From assembly GCA_021234155.1 (NCBI GenBank), contig JAJEKV010000026.1, positions 434,001-498,000 of the forward strand: 64,000 nt of DNA. Reading direction: 5' to 3'. The position numbers and the translations under genes are program-made. Below are positions 1 through 12,640 of the stretch, piece after piece. This DNA comes from Isoetes taiwanensis (lineage: Eukaryota > Streptophyta > Lycopodiopsida > Isoetales > Isoetaceae). The stretch's first letter is position 1, and each line of letters begins with the position of its first letter. The notes under the pieces were generated by a model. It was not told the origin of the DNA, ran no database searches, and was given only the letters and a program-made list of their open reading frames with translations.

Positions 1-329
1 AAGTAACAACCTGCAATAAATATTTTCCCAAACTGCCCAGGAATTTCAATCCAAATCTGTTGCAAAGAACCACGCTGTGGTACTAGCTTTATCATATGTC
101 TGACATTTTTTCTAACATAACATGCAATTCCTCCATGCCCTTTTAACCTCCATGATTTTTTATACCATACAGAATGAAGCAGAATAAAATCATTTATTTC
201 CGGTAAACCTTTCTCTTCATGTTCACAAGTTTCTAGAAAAAAAATAACATCAACATTCTCAAGCATAAAGCTAATTACATCTACTTTAAACTGACTAATA
301 GAGTCAATATTCCAAATACATGACCACGA
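1..329 (-). CDS. LINE ORF2 N-terminal endonuclease domain (partial)
   Basis: Open from an in-frame stop at 330-332 to the window edge. The translation has the pattern of an exonuclease-endonuclease-phosphatase (APE-like) domain: a WNI start, a VDVISF..ENVDVIFFLET stretch with the conserved glutamate after the second strand, and a GHGGIACYVRKN segment followed by QIWIEIP. In LINEs this domain nicks target DNA to prime reverse transcription. No convincing start codon lies at the expected place, since the first Met falls inside the domain, so the copy is probably already defective. The call rests on motif pattern only. Confidence 0.65.
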
Positions 330-374
330 TCACGGTGGTCTCAACTACCTATGCCACAAGTATCCACCATTATC

Positions 375-820
375 TTACCTCGTCAAGACCGGCACCTTAC
401 GCCCATTACGTTTTGCCTCCTTCATTATTTGTATACGCACTTTATGTTCCTCCAAGCTGCGGCTTTAGTGAGATCCTCATTGATGAACACCGAAGTACCT
501 TTCAAGCTTGCACGTTTCCTAAGCACTTGCAATTTTTTTTCACGGTTACTAAATTTTACAATAATATGTCTGCCATTGTTATTCTCTTTTCCAATGCGAA
601 AGGCTTCCATAATTCCTGCATCCTCAATCTGCAATTTCTCTTCAAGAAAATTTTCAACCACGTGCTTAGTATTCTCTTTAGCAACCTCAGGCATGCCAAG
701 TATACGAATATTCAGTGCCCTTGCCTTTTTTTCCTGTTCTTCCCTGTAGGCTTCAAACTGATTTCTAATTTCAAATACATCACATGCTTTCTTTTCTTGT
801 TCTTCCCTGTATGCTTCAAA
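375..820 (-). pseudogene. LINE ORF1 (RNA-binding protein-like), frameshifted
   Basis: Readable from after a TAG at 821-823. An N-terminal charged stretch holds two copies of FEAYREEQEKKA separated by about seven residues, which looks like a duplicated coiled-coil segment. An RRM-like core follows: LNIRILGMPEV, then FRIGKE, HIIVKFSNREKK and LKGTSVFINEDLT, the usual order in LINE ORF1 proteins. Near 430-440 the frame is lost one base before the natural C-terminus; the tail (QIMKEAKRNGRK) continues in the next frame and stops at 375-377. ORF1 proteins of this type bind element RNA. A broken copy. Confidence 0.6.
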
Positions 821-828
821 CTACATGC

Positions 829-842
829 GTTGGCCACATGCT
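829..842 (+). repeat. Left terminal inverted repeat of the PIF/Harbinger element
   Basis: GTTGGCCACATGCT; perfect inverted match to 4835-4848. Subterminal DNA just inside is rich in GAGAGA and short palindromes. Confidence 0.65.
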
Positions 843-885
843 AAGGGAGAAATAACTTGAGAGATAGGAGATGACAAGAGATGAA

Positions 886-948
886 GGGAGAGTCAAATAT
901 TTGGCTCTCCCTTTGAGAGACAATTAGCCCCTAACTATTGTTAGGGGC
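886..948. repeat. Two subterminal palindromes inside the Harbinger left end
   Basis: 886-911 is a near-perfect palindrome (GGGAGAG...CTCTCCC, one mismatched pair). 927-948 is a hairpin with perfect 9-bp arms (GCCCCTAAC / GTTAGGGGC) around TATT. The right end carries a comparable hairpin at 4798-4822 (TTATCTCTCGT and its complement). Such subterminal structures often serve as transposase-binding sites; that role is inferred. Confidence 0.5.
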
Positions 949-993
949 GTTCCCATTAGGTGTCTCGCACTACCTCTGGTGAGGGCCATAACG

Positions 994-996
<3 letters not shown>

Positions 997-1029
<33 letters not shown>
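997..1029 (+). repeat. Poly(T) run of 33
   Basis: An uninterrupted homopolymer inside the Harbinger left subterminal region. It may be the tail of a small minus-strand retroposon or simple expansion. The 258 bp between it and the first ORF (1030-1287) show no other structure. Confidence 0.8.
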
Positions 1030-1030
<1 letters not shown>

Positions 1031-1287
1031 GCGCCCAAAAACTCCTCCCGGAATTCGGGCCACAAATTCCGACCCCTGTTCAAGAAATCATCCCCCTCAA
1101 TTATCCCTTGCAATTCCGACTTCAATTGCGTCAACGGGTAAATGATCGGCCTTGCAATTACATTTTCTCAAGCATTTACACTAAGATTTGATGTTTCTGA
1201 TTTGATATATTTCTTGCAGATTTCTGATCTACATTGTGATCTTCAGCATGTTTACTGTCAATTTCGTGTTCTACCAGTGTTTCAATC

Positions 1288-2367
1288 ATGATCAGAGCCA
1301 CCAGAACTGCTCAGCCGGCATCCACGAAGCCATTTATGCCTCCTAGATCCGAGAAATTGCCTCCAAAGAAGTCCAAGAGAATGACTGGCCAACTTTCTCA
1401 GTCAGATGCTTTGCAGATCAGTTCTCAGCCTCAAGGTGCAAAAGATTGTAATCCGAGGAAGCTCAGAAAGGCACTGCCTCTTAATCCCGGTGAGTTGATG
1501 CCCCCTGAAAATGCTTTGGCATTAATTGTTCAAGAAACCCCTTCAAAATAAAAAAAGAAAACGACCTGTAGATTGGTCTGATAATGCAATTGGGACAATG
1601 CTATTCTTGATGAAAGAGTATAAGGTTCATAACAATGGGAATATTAATCTTTCTGCTAGTCAGTGGAGAGAGATTATGATTAGACTTCAACAATCAGTGG
1701 ATGGCTTGGAAGATTTGAGGCAATTGAGGAACAAATGGGATAAGTTACAGATCAAATTTAGGGATGAAAAAGAGGCTTCTGATAGGACTGGTGCAGAGCC
1801 TTCAAGCTGGCCATGGTTTGACTCATGGAAGATTTAAAACATGGACAGACTAATGAAAGAGATATACCCGGTGGAGGAGATGATGGAGATTTCGGTCCTG
1901 AAGCATTTGAGGAAGCTCAAATATACACAAATGAATTCATGTCTCAAGCTTTCTATGAGACAATTGGTACTGAAGCATCTTTTATGGAATTCATAAATGT
2001 TGACAATATTGGTGATCCTGATAGTCCTAAGAGTCCTGTTGGCAATGAAAGGCGTAGCAGCAAGGAAACTTCAAGTTCTCAGAAAGATCACAGTGGCAAA
2101 GATACACCAAGTGGTTGCAATCTCTCTGAAGCTAGCCCAAGATCAGCTGCTTGCAATAAACCTGGAGTGTTTGGGAAGCCAACTGCAAAAAGAAGATCAC
2201 GAGTTCACATTGATGAAGACATAGCAAGTGGAATATCAAAAATGGCAAACAGTTTTGGTGAAAATGAAGCAAGGAAACTGGCGTTCATGAAGGAGGATTC
2301 ATTGAAGAAAGCTGAATTGATCAAGGAATTAGAGACAATGAGATCATACCAGCTTGAAAATTGCTAA
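1288..2367 (+). pseudogene. PIF/Harbinger Myb/SANT-like protein (ORF1), frameshifted
   Basis: Three overlapping open segments in different frames form one protein: 1288-1551, 1526-1837 and 1825-2367. The middle segment holds the Myb/SANT-like domain seen in Harbinger accessory proteins (RPVDWSDN..., a central W in SASQWREI, QLRNKWDKLQ and a final WPWFDSWK). The third segment is acidic, then Ser-rich with a basic KRRSR patch, and ends in a helical Lys/Glu-rich tail. The first shift sits at an A-rich stretch (about 1545-1556) and the second near 1825-1837. In active elements this protein guides the transposase to the nucleus and to the ends. Introns could explain the breaks, but no clear donor/acceptor pair was seen. 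Confidence 0.65.
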
Positions 2368-3187
2368 ATCAATGGCCAACATGACACAAAACATATGTCA
2401 GATGACAAAAGACACCCTCCTGGAGATTGCCAAGCTTGCTTCATCCAAATCGAATTCCTAAATTGAGGCCAAATTTCCGAGGTATTTTACCTGTCAATTC
2501 AACATTCTGTTTTTCTGTTATTCTGTAAGTGGTTGCTACAGTACAAATCTGAGTTGCTTTTGCTCATTTGTCTTATACTGTCTCATGATGTAATGTGCAT
2601 GTCATGTTCAATTCTTTAAGTTTTTGCTATTTGCAAACTGAAGTAGTCTGACACAACAGTCTGCCCAGGGTCCAGGGTCGATGAATAGTTGTTTTGCCCT
2701 GTTTTTTAAGGCTTCCCATATTCAGTTGTGCTTCCCATATTCAGTTGGCACTAAAACTATCCGGAATGTACTTTTTCCCATATTCAATACAGAAACCTTA
2801 ATACATGTTATTGGTCTGTTTGTAAATGTTTTTAATCTGTTTGTCTAATCTGTTTCTGTTTTGTCTAATCTGTTTTTAAATCTGTCTAATCTGTGTTCAA
2901 GTACAACAACATATGAGAAATAAACAGCAATGTGACAAATACATTCCAACAAAAGTTACTGCTACAGTGTTCTGGTCAATGCCAAATGAATAGTGCATTG
3001 ACCAAGAAAATTTATGGATGCAACTACTGTAAATCAGGCACAATTCACATTGTAATTGGTTAATGAAAAAAGAACTATCTGCCAAATGAATAGTGCCACT
3101 ATCAACAATTGAATTATGCCAATCAAATACCAGCATTAACCAATTCCATTTGTCAAATACAAGCACTAACCAAATTCTGAATTGAAC
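2368..3187. other. Interior of the Harbinger element between convergent ORFs
   Basis: No coding region seen. It contains short direct repeats: TTCCCATATTCAGTTG twice near 2715-2745, and a TCTGTTTGTCTAATCTG-like unit repeated four to five times at about 2815-2895. Probably the shared 3' UTR and terminator region of the two converging transcripts. Confidence 0.5.
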
Positions 3188-4570
3188 TTATTCTGCATTA
3201 TCCAATTCCAAATTCTGGAATATGACATGTCTAATTTGATCCCCTTCTTTCTTCATTCTTTTATTCATTATCTCAGTCTCGTAGTAATTGTTTTCTGCCA
3301 CATCTGGTAGTAATGGCAAGTAATCGAGATCAAGGTCCTGCATGATATAAAAGTTCCACAAGACACATGTAGCATGGATTATTTTGGTTGCTGTACCAAC
3401 ATGAACAGGCAATGCTTTCAAAATTCTGAATTTTTCTTTTATTATATCAAATCCATTTTCCACACACACTCTACCTCTGCAAATCCTTTTATTAAATCTG
3501 CCATAAGCTCCCTTACCATCAGGAAACACTTTGATTAGGAATCTTCGTGAGGGATATGCTGAATCCCCAAGCAGCATTTGTGGAATTGTAACTGTAATAT
3601 CCTGATCTGTCATTTGGCCTTGAATAATCTTTTTTCCTTTCATCTCAACAGTGGGTTCCTGCAATATCTGTTTGGCAGCGAACCTCTTGCATCATGCACA
3701 GAACCTGTCCTATTTACACATACATTAATGAAGAGCCTTTGGTGAGTAACTACACCTTGCATAAGACAGGAATGTCTTTTGTGCCTTGAGTAATAATCAT
3801 CATCCTTGTCTTTGCTCCATGGTTTTCTGTACAAATAGACATGAGAACCATCAAGAGCTCCAAAGATGTTTGGTATACCTGTAGCATCCTCAAAATCTTT
3901 GTTTATGTCTAACAGTCTTTGGCCTCTTGGTAAAGCAATGAACCTCTTGTAAAGCATGGTCTTAGATGCCAAAACAAGAGTTATTTTTTTCGTGTATTTC
4001 TGTACAGTTGCTTTACCTACATAAAATCTTTGACCTACATGTAGGGGCTTCTCACCATGTGCTAAAAAATAAAGAACCATGGCCACTGGGGGGTCTAACC
4101 TTGGTTCCTGGTCTGATCAAATAAGGGACAATAAGACCAACTAATGTCTTGAAAGCAGCCCTCTTCATCCGATAGAACTGGTGCCATATATCATCCTCAA
4201 ATGGGGGGAGGTAATTCCAAGCATGATTATCAATGCTATCCCACTGTGTGGTCTGCCTTGGACATACCCAAAATCTCCTAGGAGACCTCCTTAATCTCGA
4301 AGAAGCTGCTAACATTAATGTAGAGGCTGCACACGTATAATTGATATTGCCTTCCACATCTCCATTCTGTTCTAGGATGTCCATTGAGCCTTCCTGTTCA
4401 TTCTCTTGTATCAGATGAAGGCAGTATATTTGGAAAGCCAACCCCAGGTGAATAGCCCTCAAAAGCATGGTAATCATGCCCAAAATGACCGGATCCATCC
4501 TGAAAATGCAGTTAAGGCTCATGAAGACAGCTAATGAGGCCGGGATTGAATGCAAATGGCATCCAGACAC
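3188..4570 (-). pseudogene. PIF/Harbinger DDE transposase, two frameshifts
   Basis: Minus-strand segments 4570-4052, 4086-3640 and 3664-3188 read as one transposase. The N-terminal part is variable; then follow KRAAFKTLVGLIVPYLIR and a helix-turn-helix-like VGKATVQKYTKKI. The catalytic domain shows all three acidic residues in context: FGALDGSHVYL, LLGDSAYPSRRF and RVCVENGFDIIKEKFRIL, with the final VLWNFYI typical of the DDE_4 family. Shift 1 lies at a G/C homopolymer with an adjacent CTG (about 4083-4091). Shift 2 lies near 3665-3680, where the frame reading RFAAKQILQEP resumes. It would cut and rejoin element ends; as read it cannot. Consensus error at CTG sites could account for at least the first shift. 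Confidence 0.75.
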
Positions 4571-4834
4571 ACAAAATGGGATTCAAAAAACTGGAAAACA
4601 GGAATATGGGATATTCCGGAACTCAAGAAAACCCAGATTCTTGAATGTGGGATAAATCGAGCTTGTTTTGGCGCCAAGGAGAGGGCGGGAGGAAAAAATC
4701 CGGTGGAGCTCCTTCGATTCTGGTCGAAATTGGCCTAACAGGCCCGTTAGGCAACGAGAGACTCGTTGATCTCTCGAGGGATACGGTATTATTTTTATCT
4801 CTCGTCGTATATTACGAGAGATAAAAAAAATTAG

Positions 4835-6837
<2,003 letters not shown>

Positions 6838-8737
6838 ATGGAATCTGGTGGCTTGGCAGTTCCCCTTCTTGAAGAAGGGGAGAAGAACAGTGAGACTATG
6901 GTTGAGGTTTCTGATTACATTGCTGCTAATGATGAGAAAATTGAGGTGGCTACTGTTGATGAGATGCTGCAGGATTGGGTTGGGGAATTTGGTTGGGGGC
7001 AAATGCTGCAATTTATGTTGGTGAGCTGGTCTTGGGTCATTGATTCTCAGAACATCCTTGCCACCATTTTTACAGATCAACAGGTCTCTTGGAAATGCCG
7101 AGAAGGCGCAGGACCAAATTGCTCCCCTGCTGCTTCCATTTGTCAAATGGATCCAAAATTTTGGGAATGGGTTGGGGGCCCTGGTGCTTCAACTGTATCA
7201 GAGTGGGGATTAATTTGTGGAGAAGAATATAAAGCAGGGCTCTCCGGATCGGCCTTCTTCCTAGGGTGCATTATAGGTAATTTCTTAGTTCAACCTCTTA
7301 GATTATGATTGAATTTCTCATCTGCCTTGAATCTATGGATCTCATACTATACTTTGTCCTTTATCTTCTGATCTGACATTCAGTTTACCTTTTGTTGCAG
7401 GTGCAGGAATATTTGGAAGGCTCTCAGACTCAATTCTTGGAAGGAAGAGAACCCTGATGCTGGCTTGCTTGATGGCTGGAATTGCAGGAATTCTCACTGC
7501 AATGTCTCCAAATTACTATATATATTTGTGCTTCAGAGTCGCCAATGGAATGGCAAGGGGAGGTGTGGGTTTGTCTGCAGTAGTACTTGCTACAGAAGTA
7601 GTTGGATCTTCAATGAGGGGTCAGATAGGACTAGCAGCATTTTATTTCTTTGCACTGGGTGCAGGATGCCTTCCAGTGATAGCATGGTTCACACAGTCAT
7701 GGAGAAAACTCTACTTGGCCATCTCAATACCATCTCTTCTCTACTCTCTACTGGTTCTGCCTTTTGTTTCAGAATCCCCAAGATGGCTGCTGGTGAAAGG
7801 CAGATCAGAAGAGGCCCTGGCCGTTCTGAGGAAGATGGCGAAAAGAAATGGGAAAAAGATGCCTGAAACCATATGTCTGGCAACTGAGTCTGACTCCATT
7901 TCTACTAATGATGACATAGAGTTTGCTGTCCAAGGGATCCATGAAAAGACAAAGGTTTCATACAGTGTGAGTGATGTTTTCAGGCATTCAATTACTTGCT
8001 ATAGAATGTGCATAACCCTCTTCATCTGGTTCTGCTCTGCTATAATCTACTATGGCATCAGCCTCAATGTGGTAAATCTAGGGGCCAATGTTTATATCAG
8101 CTCCATGCTGAATGGTCTATCAGAGGCTCCAGCCATGGCTATAGCTACTCTAGTAATTAAGAAATTGGGCAGAAGATTACTTTTTGTTTATGCAGCAGTA
8201 TCATGTGGCGTCTGCTGCACTTTAGTAAGTTTACTTTTCCCAGGAGGCCTTTTGGGTGCACCCTCTGATCTAACCCCTCTTGGAGTGAATGCCTTCAGTT
8301 TAAAAGTTTCTTACAAGAATGGACCAGATTCACCTTTTCAAGCAGGTACATTGCAGACATTATTTTATGCACTGGGATCAGAAGGAAGGGAGCAGATAAT
8401 GGGAATTGCCAGAGTAGTGATTGAAGTATTAGGCATGTTTGGCAGTGCAGTGATGGTGAATTTGCTATATATCTATACCGCTGAGCTGTTTCCAACTGTG
8501 GTAAGGAATGCTGCGCTGGCATTAAATGTGCAGGCATGTCAGATAGGATCAGTGGTGGCCCCACTTATTGTGGTCCTAGGTCACACTAATCCATCTTACC
8601 CATTTATGATATTTGCCCTTGTTGCTTTCTTGGCTGGCTTGATCTCTCTCAAGCTTCCAGAGACAATGCACAAGGCCATGTCCCAGACATTTGAAGAAAT
8701 GGAGGAAAAGGAGGGGACTCAGACCATTCTCAGATGA
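6838..8737 (+). CDS. Organic cation/carnitine transporter-like MFS protein (two or three exons)
   Basis: Exons 6838-7276 and 7401-8737 are joined through a 124-bp GT-AG intron (ATAG^GTAATT ... TTGCAG^GTG), giving 591 residues. The N-terminal cytosolic leader and first membrane segment are followed by a cysteine-bearing extracellular loop (CREGAGPNC...VSEWGLIC) typical of OCT-type transporters. The MFS motif FGRLSDSILGRKRTL spans the splice junction, followed by the ESPRWLL motif after TM6 and the C-terminal YTAELFPTVVRNAAL motif. Plant OCT proteins sit in plasma or vacuolar membranes and move organic cations, carnitine or polyamines; the substrate here is not deducible. The family is usually nearer 500-540 residues. 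The excess comes from an in-frame 132-bp stretch at 8225-8356 that has intron-like ends (see findings). The ORF shows no damage. Confidence 0.85.
8225..8356 (+). other. Possible unspliced in-frame intron of the transporter gene
   Basis: Begins GTAAGT, ends TTGCAG, sits between codons on both sides, is a multiple of three (132 nt) and contains no stop. Its 44 codons are hydrophilic and fall in a loop where family members are short. Removing it gives 547 residues. Its length matches the certain intron (124 bp). Confidence 0.5.
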
Positions 8738-10448
8738 AGCAGATCCTCCTCCTGATTTCTAGTGAGGACACATTATGCAGCATTGTGCTGCTGTTTTTGT
8801 ACCGAGTAAATAGCAGTCACCAGGACTGAATGGATCATTACTGGGCATAGAGGACCGACAGGACCTAGAAAACGTACAGGGTGTTTACTATTGTTACACC
8901 GTCAGAAACTGCTTCCATTATTTAAAATCAAGGGAGAAACTCTAAAATACCCTTATATTTTACTAAAATTGCCAAAATGCGCTCATCCCCTTTTTTCCAT
9001 GCCTGCCACTTCTTTGACATATGTATAGCGACATAATACACCAAAAAGTGCATTGCATTATTTAAATACCTTTCACACGAAGCAGAAGTCTTTGCTTTGC
9101 TATATTCTTCACCCCCTTTGTTCCCATGCCCTGCCACTTCTATGACGTATCTGGTGACATAGTTGTTTGGAAATCCATCGAGTTGGGCACTTATTTCCAC
9201 AATGTCCTCTAGCCATAATGTGGTATGATGGTGCAAGTGTCTAAAGTATATAGGGTATGGTCTCCATATCCCCATGTTTCACGTAGTTAAAAGCAGATCA
9301 TAATAATGGAGACACAGTCAAAGTCGGAATTGGTTAAAACGTGTTTTTTGGATACTTGACACGTTTGTGTTTCACATGAACCCAAACTGTCTGATTTTGA
9401 TATACCTACAAAAAAACTAGAGTAGGCGGGAAGAGGAAGGGGTCTGATGCCCCCCTCCACAAGTCAGTCATCCTTTTATTTGTGCAGAGGATCTCCATCC
9501 TCTTCCTCGAAGAGTTTCAGGAGATTTAAGAGGCAAATATGGCATATATCTACATCCATAAAAAGCCCTTCCAAATAGCTTTCACATGCACATTTTCATG
9601 TGCTAAACAGAGATGGGAAAGAGAAATTATGACACTTTTATCAGGACCCACTCATCGCGCAGTTGCACCATAATTAGTGGCAGTTGAGCCCTCTGTTATA
9701 GTGCAATCAAATCTTAGCCAATATACGTTACAAGAGAGGGGGAGTGGGCAGTAAAGGGTCCATGCACGAGGGGAAGCAACCATACCCTATGTTTTCATTT
9801 TCTCTCAAGTCCCTCATATATCCTTATGAGATGTAAAGAGTATGTTTTAAAGAGGAGCTAAGGCGCCAGACATTGTGGGTACATCTTGCAATGTTGTTTG
9901 ACGGTGATAACAAAGGGTTAATAGTTGTTGAAGGCCACTTCGATGCAACAATGACCGCCTCGTTGATTTTGTATTTCGCAGACTTTACTGCCAAACACTC
10001 GTTGAAATAAGATGGTACAACGAGAGCATAACAGGTTGTGTCATTTTCTAACATATGTGACAAAACCAGTAAGAAAAGATCCATTGAGAAACGGCTTGAT
10101 TTGTCCAAGCTTTTTGAAAGATTAGTTGTCTATTCCATTGATCTTTCATGGATTCTTTGAGGCTTGACTCGGGTTTCACTAGTAGTCCTTGATGGACAAC
10201 ATTCAACATCAATCTGTGAAATTTAATATTCATTTCATTGTTATGACATTGCATACTACTTTTTGATCATTATACTCTTTTCGTAGCAACTATTTTTACA
10301 TTAAGTATGAAATTCTTATAATTAGGTTTTTGTGAGCACATTGCAGAAGGTGACATTCAACCTCAACTATGGAAACCACTATTGTTTGTAAATTGAGCAT
10401 ATGCAAAACAATACGTTCCTATTATATTATGTTAAATAAATTCATTTC
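8738..10448. other. Non-coding; 3' flank of the transporter and intergenic DNA
   Basis: No gene recognised. At about 8930-8985 an AGGGAGAAACTCTAAAATACCC... stretch resembles the terminal repeat of the MULE-like MITE at 17270-17591, but no opposing end was found. A phrase containing TGCCACTTCT.TGAC.TAT occurs twice (about 9000-9040 and 9130-9165). An open minus frame at 9824-10254 has no family resemblance. Confidence 0.45.
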
Positions 10449-10650
10449 CATATGACATGCTTTCAACATTTGTTTGTTTACATTTTGTTACTCCTTATTC
10501 TAAGTTTGTCTCTTCATTATGCTTTTCCCTTAGTGTTTTTTCCATATGACATGCTTTCAACATTTGTTTGTTTACATTTTCTTACTCCTTATTCTATACT
10601 TATTTCATTAAGTTTGTCTCTTCATTATGCTTTTCCCTTAGTGCTTTTTA
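10449..10650 (+). repeat. Two-copy tandem repeat, about 93-107 bp units
   Basis: CATATGACATGCTTTCAACA begins copies at 10449 and 10542. Both run through TTTGTTTGTTTACATTTT and CTCTTCATTATGCTTTTCCC. The second copy carries a 14-bp insertion (around 10597-10610). Confidence 0.85.
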
Positions 10651-10651
10651 T

Positions 10652-11053
10652 GCGACTATGTTCATAAGTATTACTGCTGGAATCATTTTGCAGATGGATT
10701 TGTCTACTTCATCACGTGGTGAATGGAAAATGAAGTACATTTTCTTGTTCGACAACTTCTTTACAAGGCAGGAAATATTGCCCTTGTCTTTAATACATCG
10801 AGCAGAATTATTCGTAGAAGCTAACCCATTAATATCTATAACTAGTGGCACTTTCTATGAACATGTGAAGAAGCGTTATAAAGCATATATTACAAATAAC
10901 ATATCTCAACCCTCATTGTGTGTCGTGGTCCCTCCCCCATAGATGATACAACTGAAGTCAACTTACTCAATTCGATATCACTAGGTTTAATAAAAGAATA
11001 TTTGCCCATTGTTGCAACATGGAAAATTATGAATTGTAAATCTTAAAATTTGG
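10652..11053. other. Non-coding
   Basis: Nothing recognisable between the tandem repeat and the 3' end of the minus-strand membrane-protein gene. Confidence 0.4.
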
Positions 11054-11823
11054 CTAAGTCTGAAATAGCTCATAGATGACAACACTCATAAACAACAAGC
11101 CACCGGAAGCTACAAGGGTAATCAGAGGAATAATGGTGCTCTCGGCCCAGTTGTCTCCACAATGCATGGGACCGAATTTGAGAATGATAATACAAACTAG
11201 AGAAGACACAAGGAAGACAATCCCAATGATAGATCCAATTGTAGAGGCCAGCACACCCCATGTAATTACATTCCTGTTCACATGTACCACCCCATTTGTG
11301 TTGGAGCTCTTCCTCCTATTTGCCAAAACAAGGCAAAGTTTAATGCCATAGGCAATAAGGCTGGAGAAGAGGAAGAAACTAAAGGCCAATACTTCAGCAG
11401 TAAGAAGGTACTTCGGGACGTTATCACTAGTAGAGCATTTCTTAACAACACTGGAGATGTTACTTGACTGGGTAGAGGTCAAAGTCAATCCCACAAACAC
11501 ACCCACTGTAAAGGAGGAATTGACTTTGAGGATTGCATCCAGTGTGCTATCAGAAATTGATGTAGAACTATTTGGCGTGGTTGTTGCAATGGAAGATGCA
11601 TCGGTGTTTTCTGTCTGCTGCACCACTAACAACCTGCACATGTATACACATATTTATTTTGGCCTACAATCTGAATCTAGAAAGTTAGAAGTCCCAAATC
11701 TACAAATTGAGAAGCAGAGTTGCAATCCTAATTATAACATTGTAGTTTTAACCAAACCATTTACCGTTGATCTGTTAGAGATGATCCCATAGAAAACCTT
11801 GCGCTCTCTGAAGCCAAAGCCAT
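11054..11823 (-). CDS. Four-TM membrane protein, MEE60-like; left gene of a head-to-head pair
   Basis: Exon 1 is 11823-11765 (starts MALASESARFSMGSSLTDQ) and exon 2 is 11633-11054. They are joined by a 131-bp GT-AG intron (CAACG^GTAAAT ... TGTGCAG^GTT) for 212 residues. After a Ser/Thr-rich segment, a conserved TLDAILKVNSSFTVGVFVGLTL block opens the first membrane helix. Three more hydrophobic segments follow (EVLAFSFFLFSSLIAYGIKL, WGVLASTIGSIIGIVFLVSS, STIIPLITLVASGGLL), with a CGDNWA motif before the last. The pattern recalls the plant family annotated as maternal effect embryo arrest 60 (MEE60), whose biochemical role is unknown to me. The intron position and phase are identical to those of the gene at 12641. 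The N-terminal Thr/Ser segment is longer than in the partner. Confidence 0.75.
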
Positions 11824-11927
11824 ACCTTCTTCTTCCTTCCTTGTAGCAAAACAAGGATAGATATTACTTTAAAAGAGGCTATAAAGATCTTATGAGAGGC
11901 AACACAATAGTTTATTTTGTTTGCACG

Positions 11928-11933
11928 TTTATA
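11928..11933 (-). promoter_or_regulatory. TATA box of the left gene
   Basis: TATAAA about 105 bp before the ATG, in the context CCAATAAGGTATAAACG on the minus strand. Confidence 0.45.
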
Positions 11934-12484
11934 CCTTATTGGAGGCACTAGATAAAGATTTGAAGAAAGAACGCAATGAAGTCAAAAGAATCTATTGTAT
12001 GGGAGTAGATGTTCGGGTTTAGCAGAATAAACAATCAATCCATTGAAACAATAAGTACACAAATAAATATATTGGGTGAACTTTATCAATGATATGAGAT
12101 GCTAAATTTTAGTATATTCTTAAGGCATATACATTGAAAGTCGTCGCATGGTTGTACACAACAACAAAAGGTATGTTTTGTCTTATTGATACAGACAATT
12201 TTTTATTCCTCATAGTAGATGCCATTTTGATTAAGTGGTCGACAATAATCTTTCAAAATGCCATCATTATAAATGATTGTGGAGATGAGAAGTTTGTTGA
12301 CACACATTTCACACTCTTGACACCATATTATAGAGAAGAAAAAAAAAGATTTGAGGGAATTTTAACCAAATTCAATTCAATTCTTTATGTCCATTACTAC
12401 ACTACAATCCATTGGCATATATCCATTTTGAATAGTTAAGGGCAAGGTGAGGCCAACACATGTAAGTAACATGGGTCCTCCTAA

Positions 12485-12491
12485 TATAAAT
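12485..12491 (+). promoter_or_regulatory. TATA box of the right gene
   Basis: TATAAAT (continuing AAATAG) about 150 bp before the ATG at 12641. Confidence 0.5.
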
Positions 12492-12640
12492 AAATAGCTA
12501 CCTCCAAAAAGTGTGGCAAGTAGCATAAAAAATTACAAGCTACTACTGCTCACGACATCCAAAACAACAGAAATAAAGCACCACAATAACGAAATAGATT
12601 TCTCTTGAGAGTGCCAAGAGAGTCAAGCAAAGAAGAAAGC

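Larger units (their letters stand above)
1..828 (-). mobile_element. LINE (non-LTR retrotransposon), 5' part, decayed
   Basis: Minus-strand LINE whose ORF1 (375-820) precedes an ORF2 endonuclease (1-329). The element runs off the left edge, so the reverse transcriptase and 3' tail are not visible. Its 5' side stops at the left end of the PIF/Harbinger element at 829, and the missing ORF1 N-terminus is not found beyond that element. The order ORF1 then endonuclease is that of the LINE classes with an APE-type endonuclease. Confidence 0.7.
11824..12640. promoter_or_regulatory. Shared divergent promoter region of the membrane-protein gene pair
   Basis: 817 bp separate the two start codons, with no coding or repeat content seen. 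TATA-like boxes lie on both sides in the right orientation: TATAAA on minus at 11928-11933 with a CCAAT motif just upstream, and TATAAATAAATAG on plus at 12485. This suggests two core promoters and possibly shared elements between them; inferred from position. Confidence 0.55.

Noticed and set aside
9824-10254. Possible gene on minus
   Set aside because: No domain, splice logic or codon pattern; overlapping frames give unrelated peptides.
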